A DNA stretch of 64,000 nt, taken from Ophiura sarsii. Taxonomy: Eukaryota; Echinodermata; Ophiuroidea; Amphilepidida; Ophiuridae. The translations under genes were made by a program, and so were the position numbers. The notes under the pieces are model-generated. The model saw only the letters and a program-made list of their open reading frames with translations, had not been told where the DNA came from and searched no databases. Shown piece after piece: positions 36,401 to 48,400 of this stretch. Location: assembly GCA_035610835.1 (NCBI GenBank), contig CM069455.1:53052639-53116638 (forward strand). The letters are read 5' to 3'. How positions within the stretch are numbered: position 1 is the first letter of the stretch; each line of letters opens with the position of its first letter.

Positions 36401-39400
36401 CACTAAGGACCAGGATCTCCCACTTGATGTTTTGGACTCCTAAACATGGCCACTCTAACCATGGCAGGAAAAACACGGACATGGGTCTTGACCCAAGTGA
36501 TATTCCACAGCTCATGATGAATAAAGCTACATGGTACCAATATGTGTCAGCTGCTTCCACTATTCCGTCCAAGAACGACCGATGATGATGTCCGTACCTA
36601 CACGTTCATAATTAAGTTGTGGGTGAGGACATGCTTCAATGCTGTGACGGTAACAAACTCACTGTGGATGAAGTGCAGCGATCCCTATACAGCAAGCATG
36701 TGCAACCTTTTCTACCACTGGGCCGCAGTGATGTCAAACATTCCAAAACATGTCCGAAGGAGGGGTAATAGGGGAGGGGAAGCTTAGGAATCATAATCCA
36801 GCATCAGATTGTACTCTTTGAAGCAGAAAATAGACACCATACAAATGAGGCATAGAGATCCGCACTGTTTTGTTCAATGAAGAAATAATTCTTAGCCATT
36901 GAATATCCGCTTCTCTTCGTGTTATTTCCTCTTTTTACACGCTGTTGCTAGCGCCATTTTTACCAGGGATTTTAAATGTTAAACATGCAATCACGCCTGG
37001 AGCTATATTTACTAAATGCAGTGCGTCACCCTACTAATTATAAGGGAGCACATCATTTGTGTAACCTAGGGAGTTCCGGTTAAAACGGGCCGCATCAATG
37101 GGAATTTTGGGATTGCTTCGCGGGTCGCAGATTTGAGGTCGGCGGGCTGCATGTGGCCTGCGGGCCACAAGTTGCACGCGCTTGCTATACAGCAGCAGCC
37201 TGGTCAAGACAAGAGATATGGGCACTCGGCTCAGTGAACACAGGATCAACACCCTTTATAGTTACCTTTTTATTTGCAACATAATATATGTATGGTCTCA
37301 TAACACGTGTGACGATGATACCAATACTTGTGATGTGGTCATTCTCTTGGCCAGATTAAGCACATGAAACCGGCACATGAAACCTGCAAATGAGACTAAA
37401 CCAAACCCTACTCAATATTCATAGAACCAATGGTCTAAATATATACCATAAAGACCGCATGTGTGACAATGATTCCTTGTACTGCAGGGAGCACAGCACC
37501 AAGACGCTCTCCATAGACTTTACTGTTAGGAAAGGCTTACTTAAATGGCTCTAGTTTCTAAATTAGCGCTAAAATTTCAATGAAATTTTGATCACAAGGG
37601 TAAAACAACTTATCTGAATATGAAGGCAACTTTCCCGTGCACTTTTTTTGATATAAGCCGCCGCATAACAACGTAGTGATATGCCTACCTAAATTCGGTC
37701 TCCGGTCTGGATATCACCGCATGTGTAAATCGATCCGTGAAATTAAAATTGACCTCAAATCACCTAGTTAAAATGTCAGAACATCAACTACACATTTCAA
37801 ACACAACATATTAGTGAAAAATTATATCATAAACCGTCAAAAAATAACTCTCTTTCCCGCCAAATAGGAACTATTGTCGTACTCAACTTTGATTGATCGC
37901 GACGATAGCGTGTCGCGATACCTATTTAGGTATGTGCTCCCTCCCTGCAGTCATTTTCTTGGTTGGATCAAGCATGAGAAATCTGCAAATGAGACTATAC
38001 CAAACCCTACTCAATATTCATAGAACCAATGGTCTAGATACATAACATAAAGACAGCGTGTGTGACAATGATTCCTTGTACTGCAGTCATTTTCTTGGTT
38101 GGATCAAGCACAAGAAATCTGCAAATGAGACTAAACCAAACCCTACTCAATATTCATAGAACCAATGGTCTAAAAAATAAATATATACCATAAAGACAGC
38201 GTGTGTGACAATGATTCCTTGTACTGCAGTCATTTTCTTGGTTGGATCAAGCACAAGAAATCTGCAAATGAGACTAAACCAAACCCTACTCAATATTCAT
38301 AGAACCAATGGTCTAGATATACCATAAAGACAGCGTGTGTGACAATGATTCCTTGTACTGCAGTCATTTTCTTGGTTGGATCAAGCACAAGAAATCTGCA
38401 AATGAGACTAAACCAAACCCTACTCAATATTCATAGAACCAATGGTCTAGATACATAACATAAAGACAGCGTGTGTGACAATGATTCCTTGTACTGCAGT
38501 CATTTTCTTGGTTGGATCAAGCACAAGAAATCTGCAAATGAGACTAAACCAAACCCTACTCAATATTCATAGAACCAATGGTCTAGATATACCATAAAGA
38601 CAGCGTGTGTGACAATGATTCCTTGTACTGCAGTCATTTTCTTGGTTGGATCAAGCACAAGAAATCTGCAAATGAGACTAAACCAAACCCTACTCAATAT
38701 TCATAGAACCAATGGTCTAGATACATAACATAAAGACAGCGTGTGTGACAATGATTCCTTGTACTGCAGTCATTTTCTTGGTTGGATCAAGCACAAGAAA
38801 TCTGCAAATGAGACTAAACCAAACCCTACTCAATATTTAAAGGACCAATGGTCTCAATACATACCATAAAGACAGCGTGTGTGACAACGATTCCAGTATT
38901 TGTAATTGCGGTCATTCTCTTGGCTGGATCAAGCACAAGAATGCTGCAAATGAGAACTAAACTAAGGAGAAAAATAAGCGGGCTCTGGGAGATTTTTACC
39001 CAACGGTTGCCAAGATTTAGCTCCCGGCGTTTTTCAGTTTTTGCACAGTGAAGTATAGACCGGGAGCTACTTTTGAAAAAGTAGCTCCCGGTTCATAAAT
39101 GTTTATTTTTCTCCTTGGACTAAACCAAACCCTACTGAATATTCATATGACAAATGGTCTCAATACATACCACATAGACAGCGTGTGTGATAGTGATTCA
39201 AGTACTTGTGATGCGGTCATTCTCTTGGCTGGATCAAGCACGAGAAGGCTGCGAATGAGACTAACGGTGTTTTCTGACACTCTGCCATCACTGCAAAATA
39301 ACGGGAAAGAGAAAATGTAAATCAATAGATGCAATTATGATAACATGTATTTTGAACATTTTTTCACAAAAAACCCCGAAAGTTTCGAAACCTTTTTAAA

Positions 39401-42400
39401 TCTTTATATCTCCGGTAATATAATTCGCAGTATAAAACAAAAAAACATATTTGAATAGAGAAGACTTGTAGAATTATCTTGGTACCAAACTTACAATAAC
39501 ACTAACAGCCATTTTTATTGCCAAAGTACAGATAAAAGTTTTCCGAACTGTAAAACTGCACTTTCATATAAGCTCGTTTAACTTAAAGGTATACATGTAT
39601 GACCTGATCACTTTTTTGGGGCTATTTTTTTTTTCACATCAAGATATTTTGGTATCAGAAGAATCCCCATATTTTTCTTATTATGTATGTAAAATATTAG
39701 GGGCCAGAAATGTTTCATTTGGAAATTATAGGCTAAAATGTGGTGAATTACTGCCAAAGGTGGTTAACCACCAATCAGTCTGTGTACTACTCAATGGGCA
39801 CATGTCTTTTGACCTTGCGCTTCTAAAAATAGAACCATTGGAGTTATGCAACTCAAACTTAGGAATGCAACAATTTTAAGGATGACCGACCTTTCATGTA
39901 AAATAGAAAACATCAAGTTGAAAATCGGGTCATCTACCTTTAATCAAGTGAGGAGAGAGTGAAAGAGGCAGTGAAGAGAACAAAGAGTGTCCACAATGAT
40001 TCTTTTTAATTTCAGAAACAATCGTTAATATTAACATTATTAATGGTGTAATGAAGCCTTTTTTAAAAAGAAATGCAGCATGTGATTACAGCGACGTACA
40101 CCATTTATTTATTGATGCTTTCTTTATTGAGGGTAATATGCTTCAGTGACTTGCACTGCTTTTCAAGCAGGCCCTCATTTTGATACATACATAAATACAT
40201 GCAAATAACAAATGTTACAGTGTTTAAATACAATACAAATTATGATATTCTTCAATGATACTTTACAGTGGAGATAGAGGATTTGAATTCACCGAGTGAC
40301 ATATTTTCTAAATCAATACGAATAGATGGTGATAAATTGTTCCACAGATGGCCAGATCTGAAAAGAAAAGTGGGCATACCAGAATTTGAGTTGGTTTTAG
40401 TATTATTTGAATGATTCCTGGTAGTATGATTGTGATAGTTATGTACAAATTCAAAATTGGATAATAAATATGTTGGACTTATATCTTAAAACATTTGAAT
40501 AAAATAATAAGCATTTGAATTTTCCACCTATCACCATGAGTCCTGGAAGTTGAACAATTGTGTGGTATTTTGAGCTATGTGAACAAACCTTTCAGCGAAT
40601 ATTTTATATCAAGGGACCTCAAAAAAAGGGTATGGTTCGACACTTTTGAGACACCCTGTATGATCAGTTTAAATTTAATGAATGTTGTTGTTGTTGTTGA
40701 TGCTATAGTAGTTGCTGTGGTGGTTGTTGTTATACTTCCATAAATATATTGATGTTTTACAAATGAGACTAAACCAACCCTTACTGTATTAGGAAAGCCT
40801 TAAAGTACACAGGAATGCAATTAGTGATTTTGGAAAGTTTCTAACAATTTTCATATTTTTCTCATCATTTTGTAAAATACGTAACAAGATCCTAAACACA
40901 GTTTCTCTTTGAGAATCCGCTATATTTAACCAGGTTTTACCCTTAATTTTGAACAGGATATATCTAGATAACAACCATCATCTCTTATGACATTGTGCCA
41001 TAGGAAAACTTAAAAGTACACAGGAATACAATCAGGGATTTTGGAATGTTTTACGTTTCTAACAATTTTCCTATTTTTCTCATCATTTTGTAAAATACGT
41101 AACAAGATCCTAAACACAGTTTCTCTCTGAGAATCCGCTATATTTAACCAGGTTTTACCCTTAATTTTGGCCAGGATATATCTAGATAACAACCATCATC
41201 TCTTATGACATTGTGCCATAGGAAAACTTAAAAAGTACACAGGAATACAATCAGGGATTTTGGAATGTTTTACGTTTCTAACAATTTTCCTATTTTTCTC
41301 ATCATTTTGGAAAATACGTAACAAGATCCTAAACACAGTTTCTCTCTGAGATTCCGCTATATTTTACAACCAGTTATTTACTGCTGGATTTCATAGCGTA
41401 ACATTACAAAACCTTGGTGTTCTAGATCGCACCAAACAAACATTATACACACATCCTACGCTGATTGATCCCATCCTTAAAAACATCCTGGACTATCCAT
41501 CTATAAACTACCTTGCAGCAGTCCACATGCTGCATGCCATCTTGTTGTTAAGCCGTCAACAGGAGGACAGGCAGGCAGTTCGTCACCAAGCGTATCTGTG
41601 CGCATTGTACGCTGTCAAACATAGTCTGGTAAACATCTCAGAATTGTCTAATGCACACAGGTGCTTTACAATGTCAAATTAAATGCAAACCCACAAGTCA
41701 GATGAAATCTTGTTGGAACATTTGGTGTATTTTGTCAAATGTCACCCGCTTATGTTTCAATTTTTTTACATTGGTTGGAAAAGAGAATTAAATGCAAGCA
41801 CAAGCCTTTCCCTATCTATCATATTTATATTTCATTAACTTTGACATCCAAGAGTACTTTTGGAAATTTCCAAAAATCTTGTAAAAACACTTTAGTAAAG
41901 CAAACCTACTTATCAGTAGACCCTGCTTTTTCAGGACTCATGGCGCAATGGCAGAAGGCAATAGGTAGGAGGGGTAGGGGAAAAAAAAGAGATTTTCCCA
42001 CCCCCCTGTATGTTATAAAAGAGAGTTTTTCTACCCATATACCCCAAAACGAGATTTTGTTTTTTTCCACCCTTATCAATAGGGTGAAAGAAAAGTGTAG
42101 TTTGGGAGCATAAAATTCCTGAATATAGACAATCCAGATATTTTTGCCAAATTTAACAACGCAGTTATAGCTAGGGAATAGATGCAGGATTTTGTTCCCT
42201 TTTTTTTGTTGGGGGGGGGGGGGGGGGGGGGGGGTTAAATTTTATTTTAGACATTCTCCAACTCTTAAGAAGGATCCATCAATTATGCTACTCGCTTCTT
42301 TGTGCTAGGGTGTTTTCAAATCCTTAAGACAGACTCAGAATCATTTAATATCTATCAATTATGCCCTAATTGTTTGACATTATTTTGATATATACCAGGC

Positions 42401-45400
42401 AGCTGGTCAGGAAATCGTGGGCTATCTGTTGATAGTTGAAAGTTGCTGCATCATGAGATGCTGCCTGTAGCTATTAAAGCTTGAGCTATAGTTTGATCAG
42501 TTATAAATCGGTAATAAAGCCTCCTTACAGCAGCGAATGGATACGGAAGGACGTGGGTGCGCTGAAGGCAACAAGCGCACTGTGTATCATATATGCATGA
42601 CGCGTGCGTACGATCAAATTGGCATGAGTGCAAAATGAGGGGTGAAAAGTTCATTTTGGAGAGGTCATTCACCCCTAATCCAGGGTAAATGCTACCCCTG
42701 CCCTACACCCCATACATATCCCCCACCCCCACCAGTGGTATCTAATGTCTATGATACTAGGGCTGGGAATTTCGGGTATTTGTGTACCCGGGTACCCGAC
42801 CCATTTTCCGGACAGGTACCCGGGTACCCGACCCCCCCGCCAAAAAAAAACAAACATTTTTTTTTCCAATTTTTTTTTCAATTAAAAAAAATATTGGAGT
42901 ATACTAAATGCATCCCTTGTAGCTTCCTGTCCATTTCTATAACACCAAAGGTTAAGGATATTCTGCGCCTGTTTCTTAGGACTATGGGTATCACTTAGTT
43001 TTGGCATGTGACCCATCATTTCCATGTAGCCTCTATCTTGGTGTCACAATTAATTAAGAAATATTTTCATTTTTCTAAACAACAAAGACATACATATGAG
43101 AATGATAAAAGGTTAACATGATCAACCCATGAATCAGAAATATGGGTCATCTAAGGTCCTGTTTTGGACTTGGAAAATTAAAATAAATGTTTTAAAAAAA
43201 AATGTAAAAAAAAAAAAACTTTTTTTTTTTAACATTTCGGGTATCGGGCACCTTATTTCGGGTACCCGGGTACCTTATATCGGGCGGGTACCCGTTTGCC
43301 CGCCCGAAATTCCCAGCCTTAGTCTATACCGATTGACTTCTATCACTTGATTATAATATTCAATAGGTCAATCACTATAGGCTAGGGAGAGAGTAAATTA
43401 ATACCCTGTCATATTGCAGCAATTCAGGAAATCTTTCCAATTAGATTGGGGTGCTATATGTTTTGTCAACACAGAGTGCTAGACTGATCTGCCTGTAATG
43501 AAAGAGTGAAATTTTTAAGGCTGTACATACATTGATTTTCATGTTTTTGGTGAACTTGAGTGCTTGCGTGTAGATACTGTAGTATAAATATGATGTCAGA
43601 GCATATATTATCGAGAATGGGGCCAATAATGCTATAGTCGTCGTAATGCTATGGACATAAATCCAACAATGCGTGCGTACTTGTGCGAGTGCGTACATAC
43701 ATGCATATGAGCGTACATGCGTAAACCTGGAAGTGTGTACCGGGCATTAAAAAAATGACTGCGCATCAATTGTGAAATCGTCACACGCATGCATGCAAAG
43801 TTGTTCGCGCTTTTCATGCATCTGGACGCAGCTCCGCGAACAGGGGAAAAAAAGAGGAAAATTGACTGACCGACACCGTCTTATCGAGAATGACACTTGA
43901 GGGCAACACAACATTGTTTTTGTTGGCCATACTACCACTGGAAATTATGAGCGTTTACTTTTGGACAAATTAAAAGTAAACTCAAAAGTAAACGCAATAC
44001 TAAACACTTACGTGAGTCCAACAACTAAGCTGTTTTCCACCCAGCCTCTAATCAATAACTGTCCCATTAAATCACAGATGGTGAAAACAACTGTGACTAT
44101 TATATTCACTCACTTGGAGCGTGCTTTGAGGTCAATTGGGTGCAAAATAAACGAAATGTTTAGTGTTGCGTTTACTTTTACTTTTTTGTTTAGAATTGCG
44201 TTTACTTTTGAGTTTACTTTTTAGTTTGTTCAAAATTAAACGCTCATAATTTGCAGTGTACACTGCCTATTTTACAGATTTATATAATATTCCATATTTC
44301 AAGCCACAGCCAAATATCAAGGGTTTCATATTACACACACAAGGAGACCCTCAAGAGTGTTTATCTGCTGCTGCTGTTCTATAAATAAATACACATTTTA
44401 ATCGGCTTACCCATCTAGTAGAACCCCAGGAAAACGGCTTCCTGAATTCAAGCCTCGCTGACAAATAGGTCGACATAGTACAGAGTACAGAGCATTAGAG
44501 GTATAATTTACTGGAAAGTCAATACTTGACCGTAAGCTACCGGCTAGCTATATAGGGAATCCCTTTTTTTAGTTATATAACACATTTTTGAGGGGATTCG
44601 CTTTTTTACCATTTTTCAGCTTTTTATTGGGAAATATTTAAAAGAGGTGGCCATTTAGATTTATAAAGTGTAATTTTGAGAATGTATTGGAAATATGTAG
44701 GGCTAAGGGTTATGAAAAATCACTTGGCTGTAAAATGAATTTAAACATCATTGTAAATTAGCCTTTGGTTTAACCCCCTGAGAACTACCTGCCGATTGGT
44801 CAGAAAGGTAGGTACATCAGTTATTGCACCAATCAGAGACAATGTTAGAATAATTGAATCCCTGATAAAAATTGGAGTAAAATATTTTAGAAGCATTCTT
44901 TTAATTGGGGATTCAAATGAATAACTAAAATGAATATCATAACATAGATACTAAAATTCTTGATACAAAGGTGTAATTTGGCCTTTCGCTTTAGTGCTAC
45001 ATTTTTTTAACCCGATGCATTGGTTTCATACAGCAATACCTGCAGAATCTGTGACAGGTTCTTGGCATACACACATTTCATGCATTACACAAGTCCCCAT
45101 AGCGACGAAAAACAACACAAATTAAAATGTCATACAATTGAAAATATGTTTTCCATTTTGCGGTAAGGTCTTTTGCAGGGCATACAAAGACCATTAGGTT
45201 CTAAGGAAATACATACACTTTCCTGAATTAGCACACGTTTTAGAAACTATTATCAAGTTTAACCTAGAATTTCATGTGGTGCACTATTAAATGTTGATCA
45301 ATTTTGGCTAAAATAATGCATGTAATTAATAATAACCCTAACTCCCTGGGGGTGTTTTTGTGAATTAAACTATCAGGGGAGAAAAACTGGTCAAATTTGA

Positions 45401-48400
45401 GGGGAAAATCAGTCTCTGCACGCGCCGAGAATCGAACCTGGGCCGCGTGCGTCTAAGTCGGATGCTCTACCGACAGAGCTACACGGGGAGATTCAAAATA
45501 CTTAAGTTTTTTTAACAAGTTGAACCATCCGCTGAGCGAGGCACAAGATTGATAGGGCCGCCGCGCGGTACAAAGATTGTAGCACTGTCATGTTTTGTAG
45601 TGTCCAGGAGGGTTAGGGTTAATGAGTCAATGCTAAGAATGTGTGTTGAAATAAAAATCTAAGGGGCAAATCACTGCTGTCTGAACTATTTTGACAAAGG
45701 CCTTTTATTATTACCATATATTAATTTGATTAATTTTATACATGTTTCTTTTGTTGGGTGAATGGGGGTGGGGTTGGTGTGTTTTGTTTTTGTTTATTGG
45801 TGTGGGGTGGTGGTTTTGGGGGGCTGTTGGTTTGGGGGCGGGTTCTTAATTTCTTCTTTTTTGAAATTTGAATTGTGTTCTGAAGTACTGCTCTACTGCA
45901 GTGCATATACTACCATCCCGGACTACCATGCAACCTTTAAACATATTTTGACAAAGCCTATACACTTAAATATCAACCTAAAGCCTTTGATACATGAGGG
46001 AAAGATTTAATGATAAGACAGCTTCCATCCTATATCCCTGGGCAATTACTGTTCTATACAATTGGCTACGGGATGTTGGCACTAAACCTGGCCTAGCATT
46101 ACCCCCAGCGGGGTTATTTGAGGGATTTACTTGTTGACGGTATAAATCCTACGATGGTCTTTAGTAAGTGTCCTGTTGTGTAGAGATAGGAATATATTAA
46201 GATTAGTTACGGCTGTTATATTTGTATGGTAAATAACAGGTGTACAGGAGTGCTTCTTTTTTCTGCTGGCTTTTTTCTGCTGGCATTCAACCCAGCATAG
46301 GAACTGCTACACAAAATTTTGGAATCCTGGTAACTCTCTACAAAAAGCTCTGATGGACCAATCAATCGGTTCACTGCAACTCAGAAAACATGCATTTAAT
46401 TAGTATAATTGTATGATGGTCTAGCAAGTGTCCTGTATTATAGGAATCAGTGTTGTCACTAGCCAAAATTTAGTGCAGGTTAATTTTACTGACGGCGAAC
46501 GGAGTAAGTGTAGCGAACGAAGTGCAGTGGATCATGGCATGGGTCCAGAGGCCTTCTTAATGTGTTTTTTGGTTTTTAATGCACTTTGAGGGTTCCTACC
46601 ACATAATTTCTTGTTTTTGTGAGGCAGTTTAATGATTTTATCCACAACACATATTTTTTATATATTTTTTTTAGAGTACCAGGTTTGTTACCCTTTTTTA
46701 ATAAGAGTGCCGGTCAGCAATCGTGAGTGCTGGCTACACCCGACTAGCACCGACCGGCTTAGTGACGACCTGATAGGAATATAGGGCGTTTGTAATTGTA
46801 TGATGTACAGAGTGGGGCTTGTATTTATGGCAAAATTGGTACCAAATTGTGCCAAAAAGATTCATCCAAATGTTTATATAGCCGATTTGGTCAAAAATAA
46901 TCGGAAGTCATTCTATAGGGCATAAACAAAGTGTATGACTTTCTTTTGTTGAGCTCTTAATGTTGCATTCAGCAATAGTGCCCAGGATGTCTTTTATCTT
47001 AAGTATTTAAATTACAGAATAATTTTTTTCTTGTCGGCAAATTGTAAGCATTTGACAAAGTAGCATGGCTATTCTCATTGGTAGTTATTTTTGTATCCAG
47101 ACTTTCTCGCTTCCTGTCAATACACATGGCAACGATTTGATACAAAACATCATTTATTTGTTTTCAACAACAGGCTTAGTTACCTCAAACAAAAAATATT
47201 GTTATGATGGAACGCTAAGATCAAAATATTTGTTACACATTTTTGCGTTCACAAATTTGCCAAATCATGATAGGAAATAATGTGCCCTAGGTGCCAGATC
47301 TGTATCAAGTCTTTACTGGAATACAATAAACCATACAGGGTGAGTCAAAAAGAAGTTTACCTGCATTCTCTCCTGCGTATTAGGAAAAAGGAATGACACA
47401 AATTGAGCATTGCTAAGAGGAGTTATGTCTATTTTAATAAAGGTACTCATTTTGCAAGCTGTCCACGGAATACTTACCAAACAAAGTATGCATGTAAAGT
47501 ATGCATTTTAGCTGCGTACTTCCCTATTAACCGAGATTGGTGATGTATTTCGAAACAAATAAATGACACTTAAAAGTTCAGTAAAGCATTTATTTACCAA
47601 ACATACTCTGCTGCTTATTAGAGAAAATCAATGAAGCAAATTCATCATTCCTAAGAGAAGTTATGCCTGTTTTACTGAAAGCGCTCATGTTTGTAGCTGT
47701 CCATGGAATGCTTACTTTACATTTGTTTTGTCAAGTATTCCATGGACAGCTTGCAAAATGAGTACCTTTATTAAAATAGGCATAACTCCTCTTAGCAATG
47801 ATCAATTTGTGTCATTCTTTTTTCCTAATAAGCAGGAGAGAATGCTTGTTAAATATATGCTTTACTGAACTCTCGAGTGTCATTTTTTAAAAATTTTAAA
47901 ACATCACCAATTCGGGTAAACTTCTTTTTGACTCACCCTGTAGGGTTCCATAAGATACTTTTCCTACCTTGTCATTTGAGGTTTTGTTCCTTTTTCAGTA
48001 TTTGTCTTTTGAGAAGGTCAATTACTACCTGCCTATCTAACAGTGTTTCTGATTGGTCAATTACTACCTGCCTATCTAACAGTGTTTCTGATTGGTCAAT
48101 TACTACCTGCCTATCTAACAGTGTTTCTGATTGGTTCATTACAAGAGATACTCAATAACCAATTATGATACAGCTTTTAAACTATTTCATTTCGCCCGAA
48201 TCTTTATCAGGGATATAACTATTCTAACAAAGTATCGGATTCTGACCAATCGGCAGGTAGTAATCAGGGTGTCTCTCACGGAAGTATTGGCTGCTCGATG
48301 TTGGAGATGTTGATGCCGTTTGACCGTGATCCTGAAGGTCAACAATTCAAATTGCAAGGTCAACCATTCAAATTGCTTCCATTACGCTAAAAAGCATACC

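Larger units (their letters stand above)
37300..39170 (-). repeat. Tandem array derived from an STK40 exon and its donor
   Basis: About nine units plus the true exon. Using GTCATT(T/C)TCTTGG as marker, units lie at 37338, 37950, 38086, 38229, 38363, 38499, 38633, 38769, 38911 and (true exon) 39216; the uninterrupted spacing is 134-143 bp. On the complement each unit reads a worn Ser-Leu-Ile-Cys-Arg-Phe-Leu-Val-Leu-Asp-Pro-Thr-Lys-Lys-Met, clearly the exon's C-lobe segment, then the donor region and intron. Two variants alternate (ATACATAACATAAAG and ATATACCATAAAG around the donor). Two insertions interrupt it (37488-37944 and about 38960-39115). Confidence 0.9.

Noticed and set aside
37300..39170. 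CRISPR-like array
   Set aside because: Units are contiguous near-identical repeats without unique spacers, in an animal intron, and derive from an exon.
41739..42113. 124-codon frame on +
   Set aside because: AT-rich, non-descript residues, includes a repeat-like G/A-rich stretch; no splice logic linking it to 41374-41682.
45413..45490. Possible functional tRNA gene on -
   Set aside because: A and B boxes are good, but the acceptor and anticodon stems do not pair properly and it sits in a repeated element.
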